This document shows positions 1-11,267 of a stretch of 64,000 bases of DNA, one piece after another. The translations under genes and the position numbers were made by a program. Source of the stretch: Ixodes scapularis (Eukaryota > Arthropoda > Arachnida > Ixodida > Ixodidae); the NCBI RefSeq assembly GCF_016920785.2, contig NW_024609857.1, forward strand, positions 74,274,252 through 74,338,251, read 5' to 3'. Positions within the stretch are counted from its first letter, which is position 1; every line of letters starts with the position of its first letter. A model generated the notes under the pieces. It searched no databases. It was not told where the DNA came from and saw only the letters and a list, made by a program, of their open reading frames with translations.

Positions 1-734
1 TTCACTCTGTAGTCTGAACTTCACTGCACGTGAAGACGGAGGGGGAGGGGGGGATTTTAGCTTTATCAGAAGACTAGTGGAGGGGAAAGGACTCAGTGGC
101 CACAAACTCTGAGGTCCATGAAGAGGGAAACGTCTCCGAAGACAAAAGGCACTGATCGTCTCTCGATAAACCTTCAAATGTGCTTTCCCTTCTTGCGGGG
201 GGTTATTATGAATTCTTTTGTTACTATTTATTAATCGTTTCTCTCCCTGCTTTTATTTCTTTTTTTTTTTCTTTTTTTCCCCCCGTGAGAGGAAACTTTT
301 TTTGCGGATGAAAATCCGTAGTATGGGCAGTGTGAATGCGGGCCTTCGAACCAGCGGAGGCCGAGCGATACTGGCTGAGTCTAGATGGAGAGCCGAGTTG
401 CCGGTTCTTTCAAAGTGTTCATTCTGAAGGTATTTTGATTGCCCGTGAAACGGAGCTATTAAAGCCAGACATATTCCGGGCCTGTCCATCCATTGGATGC
501 TGCTTCTAGATTGCAGCAGCAGAGGGTTTTCCGTTTGTCTGAGCAGGTAACTAGACGAGAAGGCATTTACTACAAAGAGCATGTATTAGAAACTTTATCG
601 ATTAAAATTTTCTCCTAGTGTCTTGAATTGAAATATCTGTCGTAGTTACAGAACCAGCAAAATGTAGTAAAAACGTAAAGTAACAATGTAGAGAAAATTA
701 ACCTTTAAGAAATATTCTCTGCTTTCTGCAGTAA
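1..734. other. No recognisable gene
   Basis: The stretch has T-rich and A-rich tracts (for example around 260-300) and no reading frame with recognisable protein features. The short frames on both strands overlap and are driven by low-complexity sequence. Nothing further is seen. Confidence 0.6.
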
Positions 735-915
735 CCGCTCATTCACACAAGAAGCGGATTCGCGTTTGCAAAATCGGTTGCGAACGCGGTTGTATAAAGA
801 TCCAGTACAATAGCACGCGCACTCGAGGACATCGAGTGCGCGTGCAAATGTACTGGGTCTTTATACAACCGCGTTCGCAAGCGAACGCCGATCCGCTTTC
901 AGTTAGAATGAGCGG
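735..915. mobile_element. Palindromic Harbinger-type MITE, copy 1
   Basis: The element is a near-complete inverted repeat. The left arm reads CCGCTCATTCACAC then GCGGATTCGCG; the right arm mirrors it and ends GAATGAGCGG. TAA lies immediately outside both ends, which is the TWA target duplication typical of PIF/Harbinger elements. Two more copies occur at about 8949-9107 and at 20161-20347. It is non-coding; the reading frames through it are by-products of the palindrome. Confidence 0.8.
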
Positions 916-918
916 TAA

Positions 919-1879
919 GCGTCTCAAAGGTATCATAACCTCTGAGATTTCTCGCGCGCTGGCTGCGCTCCTCAGGCCATTGCACTTGCACGGCAGAGAT
1001 TGTTACTGTAGGGCGCTTGGCCGGTGCTCGCAACCAAACCAAACAACGCGAAGAAATAGCCGTCCTCCGTTATCATTATCACCATTATCGTCGGCCTACG
1101 GAGCTTAGGAGCAGCGCGAAATGTGTAGCCTAGTGCCACTAAATAAGCTACGCTTCAGAGTAACGACACTTCGCCATATTGTGGCTTAAAATCATTGTTG
1201 CCAGTTATCTGAAGCTTTACCTGAAATCACAAGAATCACTTTTCCGCCCTCCAGAACTGTTTAGACAGTTCACGACGGAGCAAAGCAATATTACAATAGC
1301 TTCCGAACACCGAATCTGATGCTGAGGAAGTCGCACTTCTGAATCATGACGATCGGCAGTTGCGTCTGCTCTGCATACGAGCCAAAATGGCGGCGCCCAC
1401 AACAATGTCGGGGAACAGAGTGCCGATACTCTAAGCGCAGCTTATTCAGTGGCTCTAGTGCAGCCCTTCCCTCGCCGCAGCTCATAGACCTGTGAAGTAC
1501 GGCGTGCGGTGAGAGGTCGCGGCGCCGCCTATGGGACTTCTGAGCCGAACCCGAGGAACACGTGCATGCCCTTCGGGCTTCGACGGGGAGGATTTGTTCG
1601 GTGGCCTTGGGTCTCTGTCGGGGAAGACGATGGGTGCTCGCCAGCTGCGGGAGGCGCCAAGAAGTCGGGAGACGAGCTGCTGGCCGAAGAGGAAGGCCCG
1701 CCGTGGGGGAAGAAGGGGGACGGGTCGGGGGAGCCACTGTGGACGGCCGGGGGAATGCAAGCGCCTTGGACGGGGCGCGCGGGGGTGGAGAGGAGGACCG
1801 AACGAAGAAATGTTCTGGTGGGGAGATCGAAAACGACGGCGAAGGACAGACACACACGGGGGAGAGACTGCGCATGGTC
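919..1879. other. GC-rich stretch, no recognised gene
   Basis: Several overlapping frames are open on both strands because the DNA is GC-rich. None carries a motif I recognise. The long minus-strand frame that runs through here (1291-2403) gets much of its length from the 132-bp array next to it. Confidence 0.5.
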
Positions 1880-2335
1880 CCACCGATCGACAGATCCTTA
1901 CCAGGCCGTGCCACTGAACCGGACCGCAGCTTCCCACCGATCGACGTGGAGCCGACCGAGACCGGCTTACGGATTTTGAGCGAGCCGTGCCACCGAGCCT
2001 GACCGACGCGTTCACCTATCGACGGATCCTGACCAGGCCGTGCCACTGAACCTGACCGCAGCGTCCCACCGATCGACGTGGAGCCGACCGAGACCGGCTT
2101 ACGAACCCTGAGCGAGCCGTGCCACCGAGCCTGACCGACGCGTTCACCTATCGACGGATCCTGACCAGGCCGTGCCACTGAACCTGACCGCAGCGTCCCA
2201 CCGATCGACGTGGAGCCGACCGAGACCGGCTTACGAACCCTGAGCGAGCCGTGCCACCGAGCCTGACCGACGCGTTCACCTATCGACGGATCCTGACCAG
2301 GCCGTGCCACTGAACCTGACTGTAGCGTCCCGTCA
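1880..2335. repeat. 132-bp tandem repeat array
   Basis: The word GACCGCAGCGTCCCACC or a close variant recurs at 1922, 2054, 2186 and 2318, exactly 132 bases apart, with highly similar sequence between. Because 132 is divisible by three, the array stays open in the minus frame and gives a 44-residue repeated peptide inside a 370-codon frame (2403-1291). That frame also runs into flanking low-complexity DNA and a poly-G tract at 2353-2367. I read this as a minisatellite rather than a gene, but a repetitive secreted or structural protein cannot be excluded. Confidence 0.75.
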
Positions 2336-2689
2336 ACAGCACCGGCATCAAGGGGGGGGGGGGGGGGTGAGCGAGCACACCAACCAATTCCCAGTCTGAC
2401 CAATTAAAGCCCCTTTTCAAAATTCGGTCGTGGCACTTCTTCCGCTCTCTACCCCGAAAGGGACCCCAGGGAGGCTAAACCGCTATCCCCCGGTAGCGGT
2501 CATCACAGACCTTTGACAAAAAAGAAGTTAATCGAAATTCGAAGTTTCGCTTTTGCGAAGTGCGAAAGGTGTAGAAAAAATACCTCCGATGTTGTTTTCC
2601 AACAAACTGCGCGTCAAATTATTTTACTAAAAAAAAAAAAAGGACGTTGAGCCAATCAAGAAAAAGGGACGGGGGGGGGGGGGGGGGGG

Positions 2690-2766
2690 GAGATCGGTGG
2701 CTGAGTGGGCTAGAGCACGTGGAGCGAAAGCTCGCGCTGCAGAACCCCCAGGATCCTGGGTTCAAT
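2690..2766 (+). repeat. tRNA-derived SINE, 5' part (split copy)
   Basis: A-box-like GGTGGCTGAGTGGGCTAGAG and a B-box-like GGTTCAAT about 60 bases later mark a tRNA-like SINE head. The full-length relative at 8643-8880 shows what should follow (CCC..TTGCCCGTTTC). Here the SINE stops at 2766 and resumes at about 3774 after a 1.0-kb insertion. Confidence 0.7.
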
Positions 2767-3774
2767 AGACCCTTTTCAAAAGTCAGAGTCACCTTGTGGC
2801 AGTCTCAAAAGCTCCAATATTGCCGCTCTAATGGCGGTTAAAGGAGATCATGCTCAGCTAAATCAAGCACCCTTGATTTCGTGAATCGAAGGGACGTCAA
2901 AGAATCAACATTTTTTTCCCCTTTCTGCTCTACGCTTTCGAAGACGTTCGCTTTTTCTGGTGTGGAGAAGCTGTGTAGTGCCGCCATTAGAGCGTCGGGT
3001 TTGGCTCTGCACAGTGTGGGTAGGTTGACTTTCGGAAAGGGTCTATAGACCCTTTCCGGAATTCAGTCTGGCCACTTTGATCACTATCATCATCTGAAAA
3101 ATGGCATATGTGCTATACTAATGGCGGCCTTCTGTTAACTGGTGAAAAAAGAAGTGGAAGATGCTCCTAAGCAGATAATTCGAGACCTATACATTCTGGA
3201 CGTTAGCGCGACGTGAAGCAGGAATTGGATGCAAGAACTACGTAAGCGTTCATTTCTAACTCGAGCCCAGTCAATATGTTAGTAGCACACGCTCGGCTTC
3301 AAAGCCCCTTGATATATAGGACTTTATCAAGGCGTCTATGTGGGTGGACACTTCGTTCTGACTGGTTGCAATTTTTCACTATCGACACTGATAGAGATAG
3401 AAAAAGAACTGTACATTGAAGCGCCTATTCTCGTTTACCGTTGGCTTGTAAAAGTGACGGTGCCCCATAAAACACTGCAGGTCACAGATTCATTGCCGCC
3501 ATTAGTACGGTAAAAGTTAAACTGCCATTTGGGTCACCAGATGGCACTGAATTCCGGAAAGGGTCTTCACCAGCCAGTTTGTCTACGCCACTGCGCTGCC
3601 GCATTGAATCGAGGTAACTTTAGTCTTAGGGCTCGTGCGACAACTTCGCTTATATCTCTGCGCGTGTAAAGCACGAGAGAGCCCGAGCCCTCTGGTGCAC
3701 TGCCGGCTGCCTCCTGTGAACTAAAGTTATGGCGGCGTCACGCATGCGTCGAATGCTTAGTGGGATCGGTCTAT
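2766..3774. mobile_element. Cluster of GGGTCT-ended MITEs inserted in a SINE
   Basis: Three blocks share ends of the form TAGACCCTTT...AAAGGGTCTA. The first runs 2766-3045. The second, 3046-3566, has strong terminal repeats (AGACCCTTTCCGGAATTCAG and its complement). The remaining DNA up to GGTCTA at 3769-3774 looks like the right part of an outer element. TA at the junctions suggests TA-targeting (Tc1/mariner-like) elements. The whole block separates the two halves of one SINE. No coding capacity is seen. Confidence 0.65.
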
Positions 3775-3910
3775 TCCCACCCCTGCCCGTTTCTATCTGG
3801 ATGAGCATCGTACCGGCGTGCGTTCGTGTACTGCGTGATGCACGCTAAAGACCCCAGGCTAGCGGTTGTACTGTACTGGCTAAATTTCTCATTTACAGCT
3901 GAGAGACTCG
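3774..3910 (+). repeat. tRNA-derived SINE, 3' part (split copy)
   Basis: The segment TGCCCGTTTCTATCTGGATGAGCATCGTACCGGCGTGCG and onward matches the body of the SINE at 8740-8860. It continues the copy that breaks off at 2766. Confidence 0.7.
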
Positions 3911-5301
3911 TCGCCCGTCGAGGCAGACCAAGTTCTAGGCTGTATAAGCATACACACAACCCAATTCTTTTTTTTTTTTTCAAAACAAGGAAAACGAGTG
4001 AAATTCTAGATTCGCACGAAACAGGGAGAGTGGTAGTGATTTATTTCGGCTGAGGAGAGGAGCAGCGCCGACGAAAGGCAAGTCGCCCATACCGTGAAGG
4101 CCCACGGCGCCTCGTCCAATGATGATGAGATGGTATTTCACAGATGAATTTTTAGAAGAAATGGTGATGATGGTTTAAATGGAGCTTGTGGACGAGGGTG
4201 AGGGGTTGATGTTGCGGTTGAAGAGGGTAAAGAGCGTTAGGCTTGCAGCGGACTTCGCGACGGCAGTCTTCCATGGGCTGCTGACTTCTAGCAGGCCGAT
4301 CTTGAGCGCCTGGTGAGGGCTCCCTGCGTGCACGGCTTGCAGACGAGCCACCCAAATTTCCGCTGACGCAGGGAATCCAGCATCGCCCTGGTGGTGCTCG
4401 AGAAGTTTGCGCCAATGTTGGCCTGGCGGCGGTCTTTGCGAAAGTTGGCTTTGAAGTTTCACAGCTTGCGATCGAGCTTGTATTGAGCAGCGTGATCACC
4501 CTGTCGATCGAAGACATGGTGTGTGCCACTGGTCCGGCTGGCGCTCTGACGATTGGAAGAACACGTCTTAGGCCCCGCTAGCTTCCTCTTCCGAAATCGC
4601 ATTCTGAGATATCAGTTTATGGTCTCGACGTAGTTCGGATTTCGTTTAGCCTGAGTACCAGAAGCTTCTCCCACCCACTAGCCACAGTTTCTTCAGAAAA
4701 TCGCGACGCACAAACGGCACGCATGCGCAATTAAGAGACGTACTAAAATTAAACATGAAATATACCTCTCACGTTGAGAAATCAGTTAAACATGATCAAC
4801 AACTTCGACTAATTACAAGCGCACATTTCTACAAAGAAACGGATGGCTATACCTTTTTTTTTTTTTTTTCAAACCGTCGATTTGTGCGAGCGCTTGAACA
4901 GCGGCCATCGGGTATAATAAATGAAAATTATGATTTATTTATTATTATTATACCCATTTAAGTCTATATAAAATAAAGAATAAATTAATGATCGGAAAGC
5001 GCGATGCGTCTCAGGAGATCCGGCCCCTCCAGCGCGTTTATGAAGTCGCGTTTACATTCACGGGCAAAGCTACAGGAAAGCTGGTATGCATGGTTGTGAG
5101 ATAAGCCATTTGGTGGCATCTACGTGTTAGAAGTTAGAACCTGCTCGTTCAGGATGCCAGCTCCCCGCAGGATTTCAATAGAGTTGAAAAGGCGCGGGGG
5201 ACAAGGAAAATCCGGTTCGTCCAAGTTCCACACGGCTCGCGCGCACGCAACTTGCCGCCGTGCTTCCTCAGAGCGGCGATGATTTTATGGGTAGTTTAGG
5301 G
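3911..5301. other. No recognised gene; unidentified minus-strand frame at 4152-4529
   Basis: A minus-strand frame of about 125 codons lies at 4529-4152, with a second overlapping frame at 4462-4175. Neither shows a motif I can name, and CATCAT-type simple sequence sits at its 3' end. The rest has homopolymer tracts (around 3966-3980 and 4853-4870) and AT-rich DNA. It may be an old repeat. Confidence 0.35.
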
Positions 5302-6696
5302 CAGACTTGTGCGTAATTCGTTACAAGCAACGAAATCATCTGTAATCCCTTTGCATCTATCGGTAATTTTGTAAGGAAATGATTACATATATTACAAAGT
5401 AATTCTAAAGTAATTTTGTTACTTATTTATGTAAGGGAAGGATTGTAATCAGTTACATTTTCGATTTCATTCGCGGGGAAAATATAAAATATAAAACACC
5501 TACAAAACAAAATTATAAAAAATGTTTGTTAAGTTTTACGGGAATTACACTGCCACCTGCCGATACAAAACGCAAGGCCTGGAGTTCGTCAGATGCTGAA
5601 AAGCTTTCTTTACGAACCTAAAAGTTAAAACCTAATATCAAATCGGTTTTTTTTTTTATTCGTGACTCGGTTGTTTCTAAATTGTAACTCGTAAGGTTGA
5701 TTGTCCACGGCGAGGGGGGAAGCACATATATACAAAGAACCGGAATCCCACTGCAAACAATCTTAGGCAAGCTAAAATAATAAAGTAGGCATTTTGTTTT
5801 TCCTTTTCCTTTTGCTGAGTTTCTCCCGCACAAACTTCCAATTAAACGGCGAAACAATATGGCAATTAAAGCATTACTTGAATATTCTAAATGTTAATCT
5901 ATGAACTGCCCAGTCCCCATATACGTTAGGTTAGGGCGAAGGGTAATCGGAAACTTTCTGGAAAGTCGCTAGCCCTCATCAGGAAAAGAGGGTCGCTGCG
6001 GCCGATGTTGTCTGTGTCGTGGTGTGGGCAGTTTGTTGGAGTTGCAAAGTCTGCTACGTTTGAATAGAAGAATATTTAGCCAGAAATTTATATTATTCTA
6101 CTCTGTGTTGATGGGCGAAAAGGAACGCCGCGCCGCTAGTCCTTTGGAGGAGCATTCGCTGCACACACAACGAACCGTACAAATACACATACGCACAAAG
6201 ACATGCTTCAGCATCTGTGAATCCTCCCCCTGGGGTTCCACTCCCAACCCCCGAACACACTTCCAAAAACCATGCTGCTCAAGGTCACAAGAGCGATACT
6301 GGTTGGAACAGCAAACGGTTCCATAACATTCTTGTGCTTTGTGTCTTACCCTAGGACAGTAAGGTATAGTAACTTACTGCTCAAGAAGGCAGGGCCAGGG
6401 AAAGGAAGGCTGGGGAGGAAGAAGCAGACGGAACGCTCAAGAGGAGAGGGGGAAACCTCCTCCTCTCTCCAGCGTTCTGTCTGCTTCCTCCTGCCCGGCC
6501 TTTCTTTCCCTCGCCCTACCTTCTTCAGTTGCTACGGACTATAGAAAGTAACGCCGCGAAAGTGACGGATTACTTTTCGTGATAACGGTCACTTACTTTA
6601 ATGGAAGGGTAATTGTAACTGTAATTAGCTACGATTTAGTTTTGTGTGATTGTAAATGTAATGCCTTACTTTATTTTAGTAACGTGTACACGTCTG
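5302..6696. mobile_element. hAT-like non-autonomous element with AATTACTTT subterminal repeats
   Basis: The ends read CAGACTTGTGCG and, on the other strand, CAGACGTGTACACGTTAC. Flanks GTTTAGGG and GTTTAGAA agree at six of eight bases, fitting an 8-bp hAT target duplication. Dense TAATT/ATTACTTT motifs lie just inside both ends, as hAT subterminal repeats do. The interior has no transposase that I recognise. Related ends recur at 27845-28005 and at 39615-40930. Confidence 0.6.
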
Positions 6697-7973
6697 GTTT
6701 AGAAAACAGTTCGTCGTAACGTCATTTGGTTTATTCGTGTTAACTAATGTTTTGGTGTCTTTTCCAGCAATACATTGGTGTCTTTGCTGTGTGGCCAGAA
6801 CGTGTGGTTGGCAATTGGGCAATAAAAAAGGCGCTAGAATTTCGTTGCAGTGCCCTTTTAATACCGGGTTTGCGTATTCAGCGCCCCTGATGTATCAAGT
6901 ATTGCTTTCCACGTCACGTGCAAGCACGCAAAACAGAAAATGCTCATAGCAGAAAGGGAGCTGGATGTTGTTGCGTTTATTGTTGTGTTTTAGTAGTGTC
7001 AGTTGCTACCGGGGGGGAGGGAACGACTCCTGGTGCGCGCTTGAGGGCGTTTTTCGAAGTGGCAGCACGAGCTTCCGGTAGAAACGCCCCTCCGCAAGGT
7101 AGCCAGCGATAACGCCGCACTAAAACTGCCTACTAGCAAGAAAAACGTCAGTAGCGCTACGGCCACCAACGACGGAGCAAGGCTAACTAACGTCTGCCTC
7201 TGACCCGAGACCGAAGGCCCCGCGTGGTGGTCACATAACCTATACCAGCGTTGCTAAATCCGTTACCAAAGTCAATCAGATCTTGAGAACTCGACGCTAG
7301 TGTGTGAGCATCGACAACACAAGTACACAACCTCAACCGCCGGCGGCTGATCTGTTGGCGGCCCGCAAACACAAGCTAAACATCCAGCGTCATTATGACG
7401 TCTTCTTTGGGTTAAAAATAGATCAAGTCGTTCTTAAGCAATATCAGTAAACTCATTATGCCCGGTCTTTGAGCGGAGTTCCGCTTTTAGCGCACGCGTC
7501 AGACGGTAGCACGAACGGTGAGTTGGCAGAGTCGCAAGGCCATCATCACGCTAAGAGAGCGTGCTTGGCGTGGCGGCGAATGGGGCTATTGGCTAGGGCG
7601 GCCACCGACTACGCTAGCAATGCCCTTCGTCTAAGGTGGGTGGAAATCCCGTGCACCCTTGAAAGCAGACGGGACCGGCTCAGATTACGTCAAAGGTGAC
7701 ATTAGGTAGGCAAACTTCGTAGTCCACGGCACTCGATGCAGAGGTACGTCGGACCTGCCGCCGGAGACCTGCAGCCCGGGTTTTCACGCGATGGACAATA
7801 AAAGCGGCGATCCGGTATTTTGGGTACCCTCATCTAACGCTTTAAAAATATGATGTTTCTGCGAGACTTGCGATGCACGACTGCCCGGCCCAAAACCGTA
7901 TACACGCAGACTATCCACATTCACTCCCATTCGTATATACGGTGGATGTCATGCATTCGGCTTCCTGATAATA
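6697..7973. other. No recognised gene
   Basis: Mixed-composition DNA. Short frames such as 6737-6949, 7187-7372 and 7469-7699 lack recognisable domains or convincing splice contexts. Confidence 0.5.
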
Positions 7974-8180
7974 GTGAGTTTTAGTATTGCGTATACGAGC
8001 GAAGGCAAGCCCTGTGCGTTTGCGTTACCGTTCCGTGTTCCACACTGCGCGTGCGCGGAGCCGAAACTGCGACCTCGAATCGGCGCATAGCGACTTCGCG
8101 CCTGCTCAGCGTGAAGAACGCAACGCTAACGCAAACGCACAGCTCTTGCGTTTGCGCGTATACGCAATAATAAAACTCAC
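7974..8180. mobile_element. Short MITE (207 bp)
   Basis: GTGAGTTTTAGTATTGCGTA opens the element and its near-perfect complement (TACGCAATAATAAAACTCAC) closes it, giving terminal inverted repeats of at least 24 bases. Subterminal CGTTTGCGTT/AACGCAAACG extends the palindrome. It is non-coding. Confidence 0.75.
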
Positions 8181-8642
8181 CAATTTGCTGATCACCAATA
8201 ATGCCAAGCTTCCCTATGGCCAACCCCCCTTTCCCCGAGTAATGCCTCTCGGGTCCTTGAGGGTAATTATAATAAAATAATATAAAATAAATAAATTTTA
8301 CAACTTTTTTGAAATTATATACCTTCCCACGACTGTTATGGTTGTTCTGGCTGACATATGGTGGCTCTTGCGCTCAAAGTGGGGGATCGGTGGCCGTAGG
8401 GTGCCTCAATGTCCTTCTGTTTAGGGTGATGCCACCCTTTGTAGTACCCGATGCCGACAGCACGCGCTCACGGGCAAAATACAAAGAAATCGACGAAAAC
8501 AAAATGTTGCCATAGCACAGTCAGCGCCACAAGCGCGTGCAGGGACACGCTCTTTCACGCGCTGCTCAACAAAAAATAAAAATAAACGTGTGTGACAAAA
8601 TGGCGAGATGCCACCACCCTAAGCAAAGCGCGCATGAAGGCA
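8181..8642. other. No recognised gene
   Basis: AT-rich stretch with A/T runs around 8270-8300 and 8570-8585. No supported feature. Confidence 0.5.
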
Positions 8643-8880
8643 CCCTAGGTGGCCGGGTGGGCTAGCGCACACCAGATCGGAGCACGTGGAGTGAAAGCTC
8701 GCGCTGCAGAACCTGCAGGGGTCCTGCAGGGTTCAATCCCCATTCTTGCCCGTTTCGATTTGGATGAGCATCGTACCGGCGTGCGGTCGTGTATCACTAC
8801 TGCGTGGTGCACGTTAAAAGCCGTAGCAGTGTTACTGCGCTGGCTAAAGTTCTCATCTAGAAAGGAGACACCAGGCGCCC
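8643..8880 (+). repeat. tRNA-derived SINE, full-length copy
   Basis: An A-box-like GGTGGCCGGGTGGGCTAGCG, then GAAAGCTCGCGCTGCAGAAC and a B-box GGTTCAATCCCC, mark a tRNA-like head. The body contains GGATGAGCATCGTACCGGCG, shared with the split copy at 3774-3910. Short retroposons of this kind are copied by LINE machinery. It encodes no protein. Confidence 0.7.
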
Positions 8881-8948
8881 ATTGGGGCATGACTCCGTTG
8901 TTCAAACAAGCACATGTAATACAATGTTGCGCTGGAATGTCCTCGCTT

Positions 8949-9178
8949 ATGGCGCATTCACACCGGAAGCGGATCCGCGTTCACAAAGCGGTTGCGAACG
9001 CGATTGTATAAAAATCTAGTACAATTGCACGCGCATTTGATGACATCAAGTGCGCGTGCAATTGTACTGGATCTTTATACAACCGCGTTCGCAATGCTTT
9101 GTGAACGCAGTTTCGCATCGAGTGCGAGATTCGCATCGAGCGCGAGTGCGAGGGCGTTTCGCATCGAGTGCGAGATTG
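8949..9178. mobile_element. Palindromic Harbinger-type MITE, copy 2, with short minisatellite tail
   Basis: ATTCACACCGGAAGCGGATC begins the same palindrome seen at 735-915 and 20161-20347. The right arm breaks off after CGCAATGC at about 9100. It then passes into a few copies of CGCATCGAGTGCGAG up to 9178, so the right terminus is lost or replaced. Confidence 0.65.
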
Positions 9179-9214
9179 AATTCCCGGCGTTTTTTTACAA
9201 GTTTTCAATGCTAA

Positions 9215-10280
9215 AGCGGGTTTCACATGCAGCGATTTAGCCCCTAGAGCGGCGCGATTTCTGCCGTCGCGGCGCTCTGCATGGCCAACCGCAGCGGCTG
9301 AGCGGCACGGTTTCTCCAGATTGGAAACTTTTCGCCGCGGCAGAACGGCAGCGTCCGCGCTGGTCACTCACAGCACGGCGGGAAATCACGTGAAAGGATT
9401 AGAAACACTGCGGGAAAGCTGGCGCCTAGGACGGCGGCGTTTTCACGTTCTCGAAGCAGACGATAAGCAGAAAAAGTACGCAAGCGACCGGTTTGCGGTT
9501 TGTTTTTTCCGGCGTTTCGAGCTTGTTTGTTTCAGCAGTCGCGTCGGAACTGTTCAGGAGAATATGAAGAGGGGGAATTGCTGTCGCCAAGCCGCGAGCG
9601 CTAATGAGAACAATAGAAGAAAAAGAACTGAACGACATTGACGTGTGATTTAAACACAGATCGTCACACCAAGTAAGACAAAATGTATCGCGCCCAGTTC
9701 AGTGAACTGCTTATCAGTGAAATGTCGAAGCGTCGGGTTCCTTGGACGCGCAGCTCAAAGAATTTAGGAACAATGGGACCAAAGATACTCGTCCAGTTTC
9801 TGTAGACGGACATACTCCGGTTCATGAGCACATACCCCCATTTTGACAATACCAACTCCTCAACCGCCGTCCAGGAGGTTCGGGTGGGCCATATCAGTTG
9901 GAGTCTACATCCGAGGAAGGCGCTGCCCGTGAGCTGCCGAGGATTATCCGAGGTTTCATCCTCCGCGACAGCAAAATTTAAAAAAAGAAAAAAACAAAAA
10001 TAAAAAAAAACACAAGCAAATAAGACCAACGTTCATTCAGTACTTTAAATACTTTTTGTTTTGTTTTATTAAGGTGAAATTAAAGGGGAAACTGAAAACT
10101 AAGGGATTCAGATTGTTGTAGAAGGTGCTGTAACCGAATCTGCGCATCTGCTTGCTGCAAGCAACATTGGCCATCGCAACGGCAGAAAACTCTTCTGTGA
10201 AGTGAAAACTCGCTATCCGTGCCGCCGCGCCCCTAGCGGCAGCGATTTCTGCCGAGGAATCGCTGCATGTGAAACCCGCT
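9215..10280. mobile_element. PIF/Harbinger-like MITE of 1.07 kb
   Basis: Terminal inverted repeats read AGCGGGTTTCACATGCAGCG at the left and the complement at the right, and TAA flanks both ends (9212-9214, 10281-10283). This agrees with the PIF/Harbinger TWA target duplication. Open frames inside (for example minus 10029-9664) have no recognisable transposase motif and I do not call them genes. The shorter element at 32697-32883 shares the subterminal CACATGCAGCG. Confidence 0.75.
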
Positions 10281-10283
10281 TAA

Positions 10284-11147
10284 GCATATCTAAAAAAAAG
10301 TGCAGAAGCGCTCGGTGAAAACTTGAACCTGCAAGCTATTCGGGGGGTCAACATTCTGTGGCATTTTGGAAGTGAAGAGCGCGCGTGGAATACTCTCATC
10401 GCCACTGATGGTGTGCGGGCGCACGGGCACGGCCACTTGATTAGGACTCCCCTTGGGAGCGGCCTGCCGTATGCCTCACTTCGCCGGTGAGAGCGATAGT
10501 TCTACTTTACCCCGCAGCGCCAGCCGTGGCGCTCGTTATCGGTGAGAGATAGAGTACCTTTCGGGGGAGCATATCGAGGAACTCTATACTTCGTTTCACG
10601 TTAGTATGTACTTGTTAGCCGCGCGTGCTAAAAGCGCGAGATAGTTGCTTCGAAGGAAGCCTCGGCGGCTGCATGAGCGCTCGTGCAGCGAGTGCTCTAG
10701 TCAAGGCAGCAAAGGCTAGCCGCTCGCGCTAGCACAGCGTCCGCGGTTAGTCCATGCTAAGGTAAGACGAAATATAGTGAGAGGGGAGCAGTACGCCCGG
10801 CCCGGTGTGGCGATTTAGATTTTTTTTTTTTTTCGTGAAGCCGCAAGTCTCAATTGAAACGAGTGCCAGATTGCATGAATGATGTGACAAATCTGTGTAG
10901 AATAAAAGCACATGATTCTTTCTGCGAAAAGCTCACTGAGCTGCAGACTGCGCGTTAAAGCTCCATTCTGCTGGCAGTATGAGCGAATTGTCGTTTTCTT
11001 GTTCCCGTAGCAGTTGCCCCGTTTCTATTACCACTGTAATATAGGAGTTATAGTTGGAAATAGCTAGGCCGTATGATTTCCGGTTTTAACTGACGCTTGA
11101 GCACGCGCGAGCTGTGCCATTTATTCATCTGTGAAGGACAATATAAA
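10284..11147. other. No recognised gene
   Basis: Mixed-composition DNA with a T tract near 10820. Nothing supported. Confidence 0.5.
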
Positions 11148-11262
11148 ATCGGATTCCGCGTGCAATATAAACTTGATTGTTAACAATATAAACTTGATTG
11201 TTACCTTCAGCAATATAAACTTGATTGTTACCTTCAGCAATATAAACTTGATTGTTAACAAA
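11148..11262. repeat. 27-bp tandem repeat
   Basis: The unit AATATAAACTTGATTGTTA, with or without CCTTCAGC, repeats four times. It is a short minisatellite just outside an A-family element. Confidence 0.8.
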
Positions 11263-11267
11263 AAATG

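Noticed and set aside
1482..2015. Overlapping 108-177-codon frames on both strands
   Set aside because: GC-rich DNA with few stops. No domains; mutually overlapping.
9664..10029. 121-codon minus frame as a gene
   Set aside because: Lies wholly inside a TAA-flanked MITE, has no recognised motif and starts in an A/T-rich tract.
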